Counted from the stretch's first letter, positions 26,054 through 34,515 are shown. The stretch: DNA of 64,000 nucleotides from Streptomyces xanthii (GCF_014621695.1 NZ_CP061281.1:5890001-5954000), one strand, 5' to 3'. Notes: generated by a model not told the origin, from the sequence alone. Made by a program: numbers and translations.

Positions 26054-26257
26054 ATGGCCACCGGTACCGTTAAGTGGTTCAACTCGGAAAAGGGCTTCGG
26101 CTTCATCGAGCAGGACGGCGGCGGCGCCGACGTCTTCGCCCACTACTCGAACATCGCCACCTCGGGCTTCCGTGAGCTCCAGGAAGGCCAGAAGGTCACC
26201 TTCGACGTGACCCAGGGCCAGAAGGGCCCCCAGGCGGAGAACATCCTCCCCGCCTGA
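26054..26257 (+). CDS. Cold-shock domain protein (CspA family)
   Basis: This 67-residue single cold-shock domain has the RNP1 motif [10 protein letters not shown] (residues 15-24) and RNP2 VFAHYS (residues 31-36, reading DVFAHYSNI). It binds single-stranded RNA or DNA as an RNA chaperone. Length and sequence are typical. It has its own structured leader and terminator, and lies just upstream of a DEAD-box helicase, a common actinobacterial pairing. It is a housekeeping gene that separates the A/B-ring and second C/D-ring steroid blocks. Confidence 0.96.
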   Translation: MATGTVKWFNSEKGFGFIEQDGGGADVFAHYSNIATSGFRELQEGQKVTFDVTQGQKGPQAENILPA

Positions 26258-26273
26258 TCACGCAGCACACGGG

Positions 26274-26305
26274 CCGGGGTCCGCACCTTGCGGTGCGGGC
26301 CCCGG
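26274..26305 (+). terminator. Terminator of the cold-shock gene
   Basis: CCGGGGTCCGCACC pairs with GGTGCGGGCCCCGG around a TTGC loop, with one G-T pair in the stem. It starts 16 bases after the stop codon. The following TTCGCGTTGT is only weakly T-rich, as is usual in this GC range. Confidence 0.75.
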
Positions 26306-26367
26306 TTCGCGTTGTCCCCGCCTGTTCCTGTCAGGCCTGTTCTGTCAGTCCCCGGAAGGCATGCCGC

Positions 26368-27954
26368 ATGGCCAGCTCCCCCCGCCCGTCCCGCCGACGC
26401 AGTCCCCGCCCCGCGGCGGGTGGCCAGCGCCGCGCGCCCGAACAGCAGCGCAGGCGGCAGCCCAGCCCGCCGGCTGAGTTCACCATGCCGGAGAGCTCCA
26501 CGCCCGCGCTGCCCCCGGCCGAGTCCTTCGACGTGCTCGACATGCCCGTCGCCCTCGTGAAGACCCTCGGCGAGCAGGGCGTCACCGAGCCGTTCCCGAT
26601 CCAGGCCGCGACGCTGCCGAACTCGCTCGCCGGACGCGACCTCCTCGGCCGCGGCCGCACCGGCTCCGGCAAGACGCTCGCCTTCGGCCTGCCGATGCTC
26701 GCCCGCACCTCGGGCCTGCGCGCCGAGCCGAAGCTGCCGCTCGCCCTCGTGCTCGTCCCCACGCGCGAGCTCGCCCAGCAGGTCACCGACGCGCTCACCC
26801 CGTACGCGACCGCGCTGCGGCTGCGTCTCGCGACCGTCGTCGGCGGCATGTCGATCTCCCGCCAGGCCGGCGCGCTGCGCCGCGGCGCCGAGGTCGTCGT
26901 CGCCACCCCGGGCCGCCTCAAGGACCTCATAGAGCGCGGCGACGTCGCCCTCGGCGCGGTGCGCATCACGGTCCTCGACGAGGCCGACCAGATGGCCGAC
27001 ATGGGCTTCATGCCGCAAGTCACCGCGCTGCTCAAGCAGGTCGCGCCGGGCGGTCAGACGATGCTCTTCTCCGCGACGCTCGACAAGAACGTGGACCGGC
27101 TCGTCCGCCAGTTCCTCACCGACCCCGTCGTGCACTCCGTCGACCCGTCGGCCGGCGCCGTCACGACGATGGAGCACCACGTCCTGCACGTGCTCGACGA
27201 GACCGACAAGAAGGCCGTCACGGCCCGGATCGCCGCCCGCGACGGGCGCGTCATCCTCTTCGTCGACACCAAGCGCTCCGCCGACCGGCTCGCCAAGCGG
27301 CTGCTCGCCACCGGCGTCCTCGCGGCCCCGCTGCACGGCGGCCGCAGCCAGCCGCAGCGCAACCGCACCCTGGAGCAGTTCAAGGACGGCCGCGTCACCG
27401 CGCTCGTCGCCACGAACGTCGCGGCGCGCGGCATCCACGTCGACGACCTCGACCTCGTCGTCAACGTCGACCCGCCCACCGAGCACAAGGACTACCTGCA
27501 CCGCGGCGGCCGTACGGCCCGCGCCGGTGAGTCCGGCAGTGTCGTCACCCTCGTCCTGCCCGAGCAGAAGCGGGACGTGCAGCGGCTGATGCGGGACGCG
27601 GGGGTGCGGCCGCGGTCCACCCAGGTCCGCTCCACGGACGAGGAGCTCGTCACCATCACGGGTGCGCGGGAGCCCTCCGGGGTGCCGGTCACCATCGTCG
27701 TGCCCGAGCCCGCGGCTCCGGCGGCCTCCGCGAAGCCGCGCCGGTCGCGGGGCGGTCGGGGCGGCCGCTCCGGCGGGGCCGGTGGCCGTGCCGGTGGCGC
27801 CGCCGGGGGAGCCGGGGGCCGTTCCGGCGGGGCCGGCGGGGGAGCCGGGCGTCGCTCCGGTGCCGCCGGCTCGGGTTCGGGCTCGGGTGCCGGTGGCTCC
27901 GCAGGCACCGCGCCCGCCCGTCGCCGCCGCCCCAGGCGCCCCGCCGCCGACTGA
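26368..27954 (+). CDS. DEAD-box RNA helicase
   Basis: This 528-residue helicase has Walker A GRTGSGKT, PTRELAQQV, the DEAD box in VLDEADQMADMGF, SAT in LFSATLD, and the second RecA domain ending HRGGRTARAG. A Gly/Arg/Ser-rich tail of about 90 residues follows, presumably for RNA binding. The N-terminal 40 residues are Arg/Pro-rich and disordered. ATG 26368 follows GGAAGG; an earlier start at 26293 would run into the csp terminator. It is expected to unwind structured RNA in the cold alongside the adjacent cold-shock protein. Confidence 0.94.
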   Translation: MASSPRPSRRRSPRPAAGGQRRAPEQQRRRQPSPPAEFTMPESSTPALPPAESFDVLDMPVALVKTLGEQGVTEPFPIQAATLPNSLAGRDLLGRGRTGSGKTLAFGLPMLARTSGLRAEPKLPLALVLVPTRELAQQVTDALTPYATALRLRLATVVGGMSISRQAGALRRGAEVVVATPGRLKDLIERGDVALGAVRITVLDEADQMADMGFMPQVTALLKQVAPGGQTMLFSATLDKNVDRLVRQFLTDPVVHSVDPSAGAVTTMEHHVLHVLDETDKKAVTARIAARDGRVILFVDTKRSADRLAKRLLATGVLAAPLHGGRSQPQRNRTLEQFKDGRVTALVATNVAARGIHVDDLDLVVNVDPPTEHKDYLHRGGRTARAGESGSVVTLVLPEQKRDVQRLMRDAGVRPRSTQVRSTDEELVTITGAREPSGVPVTIVVPEPAAPAASAKPRRSRGGRGGRSGGAGGRAGGAAGGAGGRSGGAGGGAGRRSGAAGSGSGSGAGGSAGTAPARRRRPRRPAAD

Positions 27955-27970
27955 TTCGTCTGCGGCCCCG

Positions 27971-28112
27971 GTGGGGGCGGGCCGCGCAGTTCCCCGCGCC
28001 CCTGAAATGCAGACGCTTCGCGTCGCATCTCCCCGATGAGAAGCGCCCCTGAGGTGCGCCCGGAGGGCGTGCACCTCAGGGGCGCGGGGAACTGCGCGAC
28101 CAGCCCCCACCG
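27971..28112. repeat. Dispersed palindromic repeat copy
   Basis: The left arm GCGCAGTTCCCCGCGCCCCT and right arm AGGGGCGCGGGGAACTGCGC enclose two smaller palindromes, one around TGCAGACGCTTCGCGTCGCA and one around GAGGTGCGCCCGGAGGG. It fills the gap between the convergent helicase and phosphatase genes and can fold as one long hairpin. Confidence 0.85.
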
Positions 28113-28196
28113 GCGGGTGGATCGCGACGACGGCACAGCGCGGCTCGGCGGTGGCGCGATCGGCGCCCACCGAGCCGCGCCCGGCGACGAGCGGGA

Positions 28197-29123
28197 CTAG
28201 TCCAGCAACCGGGCCCGCAGCAGCGCCACGTCCCGGCGATCAAGGCCCAGGCCGAGGGAGACGTACCGCTCAAGACTGCCGAAGTCCGCGCGGACCTGGT
28301 CGAGGCCCGCCGCCAGATACTCCGCCCGGACCTCCTGGACCGGGATCAAGAGGTCCGGGTTCTCCATCATCCCGGCCTGCTTGAGCCCCGCCCGCGTCCG
28401 CGCATCCGCCTCCGCCCGGAAACCGTTCGACGCCAGATAGTCGGCCACGGCGACCCGCGACGACACCCCGAGCACGCCGAGCAGCACATACGCCAGCCAC
28501 CCCGTACGGTCCTTGCCGGCCGTGCAGTGGAACAGCACCGGCCCGTCCCCGCGCGCCACGTCCCGGAGGGTCTGAGCGAACGCGGCCCGCGCCGCGGCGT
28601 CGGACGCGAACGTCCGGTACACCTTCCGCATCATCGCCGCCGCCCGGTCACCCCCGAGCAGCGCCTCCTGCCGCACCGGGTCCTTCGACCCGATCGCCGC
28701 GATCAGCTCCGCCGACATCCCTCCGTCGGATATCGGCCGGGCCACCGCGGCCGCGGCGGGCGGCAGCCGGTCCGCCCCGTCCATCTGGACCTCGAACGGC
28801 ACCCGGAAGTCCACCGACCGGCGCAGCCCGAGCCCCGCCAGCGCGGAGACATCGGCGTCGGTCAGCTTGCCGAGGGCGTCGGCCCGGTACACGTACCCGT
28901 ACCGCACCCGGCCGCCGTAGCGGGCCCGGTACCCGCCGAGGTCGCGGACGTTCACCGCGCCCTGGAGCGGGATCTGCCGGATCGGGGGCGCCGCGGACGC
29001 GGGCCGGTCGTGCGCGACGGCGGCGCCCGCCGGAACGAGCGCCGCCGCCGTGGCCACGCCGAGCGTGACCCCGAGCACCCGGCGCCGGGAGGGCGCCGTG
29101 ATGTCGGCCTGAGGAGCGTGCAT
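28197..29123 (-). CDS. Tyrosine/serine protein phosphatase-like protein, Tat-exported
   Basis: This 308-residue protein has the phosphatase loop HCTAGKDRTG, with catalytic Cys200, and an upstream NVRDLGGYR, as in the Tyr_phosphatase3 family (which also includes lipid phosphatases). The N-terminus SRRRVLGVTLGVATAAALVP with AVAHDRPASAAP is a twin-arginine signal peptide, so it should be exported. It is a single gene between the repeat and ipdC. No link to steroid metabolism is visible. The substrate could be a phosphoprotein or a phospholipid. Confidence 0.85.
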   Translation of the reverse strand: MHAPQADITAPSRRRVLGVTLGVATAAALVPAGAAVAHDRPASAAPPIRQIPLQGAVNVRDLGGYRARYGGRVRYGYVYRADALGKLTDADVSALAGLGLRRSVDFRVPFEVQMDGADRLPPAAAAVARPISDGGMSAELIAAIGSKDPVRQEALLGGDRAAAMMRKVYRTFASDAAARAAFAQTLRDVARGDGPVLFHCTAGKDRTGWLAYVLLGVLGVSSRVAVADYLASNGFRAEADARTRAGLKQAGMMENPDLLIPVQEVRAEYLAAGLDQVRADFGSLERYVSLGLGLDRRDVALLRARLLD

Positions 29124-29196
29124 ACCTGAACTCCCTTGCAGGAAGCGGCCGTCCGGCGCCGCCCCGGGGACCGGGGGCCGCCGGGCGGCCCACGGT

Positions 29197-30270
29197 TCAC
29201 CCTGGTGTCGGCAGGGTGTCGAGCACGTGCCGGGCCTCGGCCATCACGCGGTCGACGAGCTCGGCACAGCTGGGCAGGTCCTCGATGAGCCCCGCGACCT
29301 GCCCGGACGCCATCACGCCGAGGTCCGTACGGCCCTCGACCATGGACGCCTTGAGGAGCATCGGCGTGTTCGCCGCCAGCAGGACCTGACTCCAGGACAG
29401 GTCCTTGCCGTGCTTCATCGCGAGCCCGTCCCGGACCATCTGCGGCCAGGACAGACCCGAGAGCTTCTTGAACCCGGAGGCGCGGCGCACGGCCTGGAGC
29501 AGTGCGCGGGTGCGGCCCGCGCCCTCCAGGGCGTCCACCATCTCGGTGCGCAGCATCCGGTGCGGCAGTCCGTCGACCGCCGTCGTCACCGTCACGTCCT
29601 TGACCGAGGCCGCCAGGTACTTGGCCTTCACCGCGTCCGGCACGGTGGAGTCCGAGGTCAGCAGGAAGCGGGTGCCCATGGCGACGCCCGCCGCCCCGTA
29701 CGCGAGCGCCGCGACCAGGCCGCGCCCGTCACGGAAGCCGCCCGCGCCGACGACCGGGATGTCGACCGCGTCCACGACCTGCGGAAGCAGCACCGACGTG
29801 GCCACCTCCCCGGTGTGGCCGCCGCCCTCGCCGCCCTGCACGATCACCGCGTCGGCGCCCCACGCGGCGACCTTCTCGGCGTGCCGGCGCGCCCCGATGG
29901 ACGGGATGACGACGACGCCCGCGTCCTTCAGCTCGGCGATCAGCTCCTTGGAGGGCGCGAGCGCGAAGGACGCCACCTTCACGCCCTCGGCGACGATGAT
30001 CTTCACGCGCTCGCGCGCGTCGCCCGCGTCCGCCCGCAGGTTCACCCCGAAGGGCTGGTCCGTGCGGGACTTCACCTCCCGCACCGCCGACCGCAGCTGG
30101 TCGACGGTCATCGTCGCGGAGGCGAGGACACCGAGCGCGCCCGCGTTCGCCGCCGCCGAGACCAGGCGGGGGCCGGCGACCCAGCCCATGCCCGTCTGCA
30201 CGATGGGGTGACGCACCCCGGTGAGCTTGGTGAACGCCGTGGGGAGGGTGAAATCCGCGCTGTCGCTCAT
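29197..30270 (-). CDS. ipdC: IpdC, nitronate-monooxygenase-fold flavoprotein
   Basis: This 357-residue FMN TIM-barrel protein of the NMO/2-nitropropane dioxygenase group has GMGWVAGPRLVSAAANAGAL near residue 28, IVQGGEGGGHTG mid-protein and VVGAGGFRDGRGLVAALAYG. In steroid catabolism IpdC acts as a reductase/dehydrogenase on the opened C-ring CoA ester. It is the last gene of echA20-ipdA-ipdB-ipdC, with its ATG at 30270 overlapping the ipdB stop. The order matches the M. tuberculosis Rv3550-Rv3553 set as I recall it. The ferredoxin gene fdxB that follows there is absent here. Confidence 0.88.
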   Translation of the reverse strand: MSDSADFTLPTAFTKLTGVRHPIVQTGMGWVAGPRLVSAAANAGALGVLASATMTVDQLRSAVREVKSRTDQPFGVNLRADAGDARERVKIIVAEGVKVASFALAPSKELIAELKDAGVVVIPSIGARRHAEKVAAWGADAVIVQGGEGGGHTGEVATSVLLPQVVDAVDIPVVGAGGFRDGRGLVAALAYGAAGVAMGTRFLLTSDSTVPDAVKAKYLAASVKDVTVTTAVDGLPHRMLRTEMVDALEGAGRTRALLQAVRRASGFKKLSGLSWPQMVRDGLAMKHGKDLSWSQVLLAANTPMLLKASMVEGRTDLGVMASGQVAGLIEDLPSCAELVDRVMAEARHVLDTLPTPG

Positions 30271-31031
30271 GCCGACCGGACCTCCCGCTCGCGCAGCGAC
30301 CTCGGGTCGACGACCTCACGGATCAGCCGCAGCTCCTCGGCCGTGGGCTCCCGCGTGAACGGCACCTCGCCGCCCTCCGGCAGCGCGAGCGCGAACCCGG
30401 TCGCCTCCCGCACCTCCTCGACCGTGACCCCGGGGTGCACGGACGCGATCCGCATCGTGTGGTCCGGCGTCTCGAAGTCGAGCACCGCCAGGTTCGTCAC
30501 GACCCGGGGGATGCGGTGGAAGCGCGTCGCCGAAGGGCCGGCCGCGGCGGCGCTGTCGTAGCCCACCCCGCTGATCATGTCGACCTTCTCGACGAACACG
30601 CGCGGGCTGTGCTTGGGCACCCAGTAACTCACCGGATTGTTCAGCGTGTTCACCGGCGCTCCGCGCACGCCGAGCAGCTGGCGGTCGGGGCGCTCCCAGT
30701 CGCCGATGCACGAGATGTTCTGGTTACCGAACCGGTCGATCTGGCTCGCGCCCATCATCACGTGCCGCCGGCCGCCGGTCACGAACGTGAGGTGCTGGCG
30801 GTACGGCAGCCAGCCCTCGGCCGCGCCGTCGAGCCCGACCAGCATGGCCTCGCCGTCGGTGAGCAGCAGGTCGGGGGAGAAGGTCCGCTTGGCGAGGCGG
30901 GCGCCGAAGCCGGGGATCAGGCCCATCGGGCTGGCCAGCACCTCCCCGTTGTCCCGCCAGGCGTCGGCGCAGGCGATCACGCAGTACTCGGCCCGGGTCG
31001 CGGGCGGGGCGGCGGTCTCGGTGGTGGTCAC
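30267..31031 (-). CDS. ipdB: IpdB, CoA-transferase-fold hydrolase beta subunit
   Basis: This 254-residue protein of the class I CoA-transferase beta family starts with GTG at 31031, inside the ipdA stop. It has the fold segments SPMGLIPGFGARLAKRTFSP, MMGASQIDRFGNQN and VHPGVTVEEVREATGFAL. With IpdA it forms the heterotetramer that hydrolytically opens ring C of COCHEA-CoA. It is a retro-Claisen carbon-carbon bond hydrolase despite its transferase fold. Identification rests on the IpdA partner and the flanking echA20 and ipdC genes. Confidence 0.9.
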   Translation of the reverse strand: MTTTETAAPPATRAEYCVIACADAWRDNGEVLASPMGLIPGFGARLAKRTFSPDLLLTDGEAMLVGLDGAAEGWLPYRQHLTFVTGGRRHVMMGASQIDRFGNQNISCIGDWERPDRQLLGVRGAPVNTLNNPVSYWVPKHSPRVFVEKVDMISGVGYDSAAAAGPSATRFHRIPRVVTNLAVLDFETPDHTMRIASVHPGVTVEEVREATGFALALPEGGEVPFTREPTAEELRLIREVVDPRSLREREVRSA

Positions 31032-31876
31032 TTCTGCTCCTCGTGCCAGGCCTGGACGGCGGACTGGTACTGCTTCTCGTCACCGCCGGGCGGCAGGAAC
31101 CGCTCGGCGAACTCGGCCCACGGCGTGCTCGCGTAGAGCTTCTGGAAGGCCTCGTCCCGGCCGTAGTCCGGTGCGCAGGACGTGAAGTCCGCGCCGTGCG
31201 GCGCCTCCACCACACCCGTCACCACATGCCGCTTGACCAGCAGCGACTGGGGCGGCGTGTCGTCCCCGAACCCGTCGACGAGGCGCTCGCAGGACACGTA
31301 CGCCTCGTCCGCGGCCTCGCAGAACAGGTCGTCGAAGTACGGGTCGGGGCCCAGGTACTGCCCGTTGCCCCTGCGGTCCGCGCGGTTCATGTGCACCAGG
31401 GCCGCGTCCAGGCGCAGCGCGGGCATCGCGACGAACGTCTCCCCGTCCTCGTAGGGCGAGGTGACCGTGCGCAGCTCCGGATTGACCCGCATGACGTCCG
31501 AGCCGATGCCGGCCCGCACGGGCAGGAACGGCAGCCGGTTCGCCGCCGCGTGCAGGCCCCACATGAACATGGCCTCGTCGATCTCGGTCAGCTCGAAGGC
31601 GCCGCTCTGGCGGGCCGCCCTGAAGTGCGGCTCCAGAGGGATCGAGTCCAGGGTCACGAACGCGGCCACCAGCTTGCGGATCTTCCCCGCGGCGGCCAGC
31701 ATCCCGACGTCCGGGCCCCCGTACGAGACCACGGTCAGATCCGTGATGTCACTGCGCAGCAGCGCCCGGACCAGCGCCATCGGCTTGCGGCGCGAACCCC
31801 AGCCGCCGATGCCGACGGTCATGCCGGAGCGCAGCCGGCCGACCACCTCGTCGGGGGTCATCGTCTTGTCGGTCAT
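31028..31876 (-). CDS. ipdA: IpdA, CoA-transferase-fold hydrolase alpha subunit
   Basis: This 282-residue alpha subunit starts at ATG 31876, two bases after the echA20 stop. A longer frame to 32350 is shadow. It shows TVGIGGWGSRRKPMALVRAL (residues 20-39), SYGGPDVGMLAAAGKIRKL, and the acidic segment FELTEIDEAMF (residues 94-104), where the active-site Glu of IpdA should lie. The class I CoA-transferase fold is clear. Use as a ring-opening hydrolase is taken from the IpdAB family and from this gene order. Confidence 0.9.
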   Translation of the reverse strand: MTDKTMTPDEVVGRLRSGMTVGIGGWGSRRKPMALVRALLRSDITDLTVVSYGGPDVGMLAAAGKIRKLVAAFVTLDSIPLEPHFRAARQSGAFELTEIDEAMFMWGLHAAANRLPFLPVRAGIGSDVMRVNPELRTVTSPYEDGETFVAMPALRLDAALVHMNRADRRGNGQYLGPDPYFDDLFCEAADEAYVSCERLVDGFGDDTPPQSLLVKRHVVTGVVEAPHGADFTSCAPDYGRDEAFQKLYASTPWAEFAERFLPPGGDEKQYQSAVQAWHEEQK

Positions 31877-31878
31877 GA

Positions 31879-32646
31879 TCACTCGGCTCCCTGTCCGAAG
31901 GTGTCGCGGACCCGGTCCGCGACCCCGCTGAGATTCGCCTCGAAGGTGAAGCCCTGCTCGTAGCGGTAGCTGCGGTGCACGTCGACGGGGTCGATCCCGT
32001 TCAGCGCGGACTTCGCGAGGCGGATCAGATAGCCGTCCTTGCGCGCGATGTCCCGCGCCAGCTCGAGCGCCGCCTCGCGCAGCCCGGAGCGCGGCACGAC
32101 CTTCCACACCGAACCGTGGGCGTGCAGCTCGGCCGCGGTCGCGGTGCGCGAGGTGTAGAAGAGGGCCCGCATCAGGTGCTGCGGCACCAGGCGGGCCAGG
32201 TGTGTGGCCGCGCCGAGCGCGCCGCGGTCCAGCTCGGGCAGGCCGAACGTGGCGTCGTCGCTCGCCACGATCGCGTCCGCGTTGCCGACCAGGCCGATGC
32301 CGCCGCCCAGGCAGAAGCCGCCCACGGCCGCGATCACCGGGACCTCGCACTGGTACACGGCGGAGAAGGCCTCGTAGCAGCCCCTGTTGGCACCGATCAG
32401 CGCGCGGTGGCCACCGCCGGGAGACGCGGTCTCGCGCTGCATCTCCTTGATGTCCACTCCCGCGTTGAACCCACGGCTGTGCTCGGCCGCGGTGAGGATC
32501 ACGCAGCGCACGTCGGGGTCGCGGCCCGCGGCGCGCACCGCGTCGGCGAGGTCGTACCAGCCCTGCACCGGCAGTGCGTTGACCGGAGGGAAGTCCACCG
32601 TGACGACGGAGATCCCTTTTTCGGGTGAGGAGGTGGAGACACCCAT
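31879..32646 (-). CDS. echA20: EchA20, crotonase-type ring-D hydrolase
   Basis: This 255-residue crotonase has SVVTVDFPPVNALPVQGWYD near the start, RGFNAGVDIKEM and GGFCLGGGIGLVGNADAIVA, the two oxyanion strands. EchA20 opens the remaining cyclopentanone ring of the HIP-derived CoA ester. The start ATG at 32646 is 20 bases from a KstR2-like site shared with the divergent SDR operon. It leads echA20-ipdA-ipdB-ipdC. The ring-hydrolase role is from homology and gene order. Confidence 0.88.
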   Translation of the reverse strand: MGVSTSSPEKGISVVTVDFPPVNALPVQGWYDLADAVRAAGRDPDVRCVILTAAEHSRGFNAGVDIKEMQRETASPGGGHRALIGANRGCYEAFSAVYQCEVPVIAAVGGFCLGGGIGLVGNADAIVASDDATFGLPELDRGALGAATHLARLVPQHLMRALFYTSRTATAAELHAHGSVWKVVPRSGLREAALELARDIARKDGYLIRLAKSALNGIDPVDVHRSYRYEQGFTFEANLSGVADRVRDTFGQGAE

Positions 32647-32665
32647 GGCGTTCAGCTACCTTTCC

Positions 32666-32687
32666 ACCTAACGTTTGTTTGGTAGGT
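32666..32687. promoter_or_regulatory. Second KstR2-like operator in a divergent promoter
   Basis: ACCTAACG, a TTTG core and TTTGGTAGGT form an imperfect palindrome between the divergent starts at 32646 and 32720. The CTAAC...GTTTGGTAGGT frame matches the site at 2688 at 18 of 22 positions. The left CAAG half is degenerate, so this copy is weaker as a KstR2 consensus match. Confidence 0.55.
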
Positions 32688-32719
32688 CATGACCGTAGCA
32701 GGTGACGGAGGCCGGCGGA

Positions 32720-33484
32720 ATGGGTCGGGGAAAGGGGTCCGGGATGGATCTGAGCGGACGGGTCGCCGTCGTGACGGGCGGCACCAGAGGAGTGGGGGCG
32801 GGGATAGCGCGCGCCTTCACCCGGGCCGGGGCGAAGGTGGTGGTCTGCGCCCGCAGGCCCCCCGAAGTCCCGGTCGAGGGCTGCGAGTTCGCGCAGGTCG
32901 ACCTGCGCGACACGGCGGCAGTGCAGGACTTCTTCGGGAGCCTGGAGCGGCTGGACGTGCTGGTGAACAACGCGGGCGGGACCCCGTACCGGCTGCTCGG
33001 CGAGACGGACGCGGAGCGGCACGCGCGCGTGATCGAGCTGAATCTGACGGCGCCGCTCACCGCCTCGCTGGCCGCCCGCGAGAAGCTCGCGGCGGCGCGC
33101 GGCTCGATCGTCATGATCGGCAGCGTCAGCGGCACCCGCCCCTCCCCGGGCTCGGCCGCCTACGGGGCGGCCAAGGCGGGCCTGGAGAACCTGGCGCGGT
33201 CGATGGCCGTCGAATGGGCCCCGGACATCAGGGTGAACACGCTGGTGCTCGGCATGGTCCGCACCGAGCTGTCGGCCCTGCACTACGGGGACGAGGAGGG
33301 CATCGCGGCGGTCGGCGCCACGGTGCCCCTGGGGCGGCTCGCCGAGCCCCGTGAGATCGGCGAGGCGGCGGTGTTCCTGGCGTCGGACGCCGCCGCGTAC
33401 ATCAGCGGGGCGAGCCTGCTCGTGCACGGCGGCGGCGAGCGCCCCGCGTTCCTCGACGCGGCAACGGTCAACAAGGAGGCGTGA
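32720..33484 (+). CDS. Short-chain dehydrogenase (Rv3549c-position)
   Basis: This is a 254-residue SDR from ATG 32720, which has GGAGG eight bases upstream. ATG 32744, giving MDLSGRVAVVTGGTRGVGAG, and GTG 32702 are alternatives. It has NNAGG after the third strand, SVSG with the catalytic Ser, AYGAAKAGLENLARS with Tyr/Lys, and AAYISGASLLVHGGG near the end. It is divergent from echA20 and followed two bases later by a second SDR, the same layout as Rv3549c-Rv3548c in M. tuberculosis as I recall it. An oxidoreductase acting on a C/D-ring CoA intermediate is likely; the exact step is not known. Confidence 0.85.
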   Translation: MGRGKGSGMDLSGRVAVVTGGTRGVGAGIARAFTRAGAKVVVCARRPPEVPVEGCEFAQVDLRDTAAVQDFFGSLERLDVLVNNAGGTPYRLLGETDAERHARVIELNLTAPLTASLAAREKLAAARGSIVMIGSVSGTRPSPGSAAYGAAKAGLENLARSMAVEWAPDIRVNTLVLGMVRTELSALHYGDEEGIAAVGATVPLGRLAEPREIGEAAVFLASDAAAYISGASLLVHGGGERPAFLDAATVNKEA

Positions 33485-33485
33485 G

Positions 33486-34433
33486 ATGACGGATTCTGTG
33501 GCTACTGATGCGGTGGGTTCGGGCGGGCTGTGCGCGGGGCGCGTGGTGGCCGTGACCGGCGCGGGCCGGGGCCTCGGCCGCGCGCACGCGCTGGCCTTCG
33601 CGGCGGAGGGCGCCAAGGTCGTGGTCAACGACCTGGGTGTGGGTCTCGACGGCGCGCCCGCGCCCGACAGTCCGGCGGCCCTGGTCGTCGAGGAGATCCG
33701 CGCGGCGGGCGGCGAGGCCGTCGCCCACGGAGGCGACATAGCGACATCGGAGGGGGCCGCCTCGCTGGTCGCGGCCGCCGTCGACGCCTTCGGCCGGCTC
33801 GACACCCTGGTGAACAACGCGGGCTTCCTGCGCGACCGCATGCTGGTGAACCTGGCGGAGGACGACTGGGACGCGGTCATGCGCGTCCACCTCAAGGGCC
33901 ACTTCCTGCCCCTCCAGGCCGCCGCCGCGCACTGGCGGGCCGAGGCCAAGGCGGGCCGCACGCCGGTCGCCCGCGTCGTCAACACCTCGTCCGGGGCGGG
34001 ACTGCTGGGCTCGGTCGGGCAGGGCAACTACAGCGCGGCGAAGGCCGGCATCCTCGGCCTGACCCTGGTCGCGGCCGCGGAGATGGGGCGCTACGGGGTG
34101 CAGGTCAACGCGATCGCGCCGGCCGCCCGCACCCGGATGACCGAGGCCACCTTCGCCGACACGATGGCCGCCCCCGAGGACGGCGCCTTCGACGCGATGG
34201 CTCCGGAGAACGTGTCACCGCTCGTGGTCTGGCTCGGCTCCGGCGCCGCCAGCGACGGTGTCACCGGCCGCGTCTTCGAGGTCGAGGCCGGCCGCATCAC
34301 GGTGATGGAGGGCTGGCGCCCCGGCCCGACCGTCGACAAGGCCGAGCGCTGGACACCGGCCGGTGCGGGCGACGCGGCCCGCGACCTGCTGGCGCGCGCC
34401 GAGACGCCCGGGGCGGTGTACGGGGCCTCCTGA
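33486..34433 (+). CDS. Short-chain dehydrogenase, MFE-2-like (Rv3548c-position)
   Basis: This 315-residue SDR has the cofactor loop TGAGRGLGRAHALAFAAEGA, then VVNDLGVGLDG, NNAGFLRDRM and NYSAAKAGILGLTLVAAAEM. Together these mark the 3-hydroxyacyl-CoA dehydrogenase branch resembling peroxisomal multifunctional enzyme 2. The C-terminus is about 50 residues longer than a minimal SDR. It would oxidise a 3-hydroxyacyl-CoA. The ATG at 33486 starts two bases after the previous stop, so the two SDRs form one operon. Role in HIP degradation is inferred from position. Confidence 0.87.
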   Translation: MTDSVATDAVGSGGLCAGRVVAVTGAGRGLGRAHALAFAAEGAKVVVNDLGVGLDGAPAPDSPAALVVEEIRAAGGEAVAHGGDIATSEGAASLVAAAVDAFGRLDTLVNNAGFLRDRMLVNLAEDDWDAVMRVHLKGHFLPLQAAAAHWRAEAKAGRTPVARVVNTSSGAGLLGSVGQGNYSAAKAGILGLTLVAAAEMGRYGVQVNAIAPAARTRMTEATFADTMAAPEDGAFDAMAPENVSPLVVWLGSGAASDGVTGRVFEVEAGRITVMEGWRPGPTVDKAERWTPAGAGDAARDLLARAETPGAVYGAS

Positions 34434-34450
34434 CCGGCGCTCACGCCGAG

Positions 34451-34515
34451 CCCCGGCCGGGTCACTCCGGCCGGGCCCCTCCGGCCGGGTCATCCCGGCC
34501 GGGTCATTCCGGCTG
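34451..34515. repeat. Short tandem repeat, 14-bp unit
   Basis: About four and a half units of CCGGCCGGGTCAYY run through the convergent SDR and MarR gene ends. The array includes the marR stop and last codons. Units differ by one to three bases, so it is slightly decayed. Confidence 0.8.

Noticed and set aside
2688..32687. KstR (not KstR2) operators of the TnnAACnnGTTnnA type
   Set aside because: I found no convincing copy upstream of kstD, hsaE, kshA or hsaA. The 17-bp palindrome fills that position instead.
34451..34515. CRISPR array
   Set aside because: The units are 14 bp with no spacers, so it is a simple tandem repeat. No cas genes are present.
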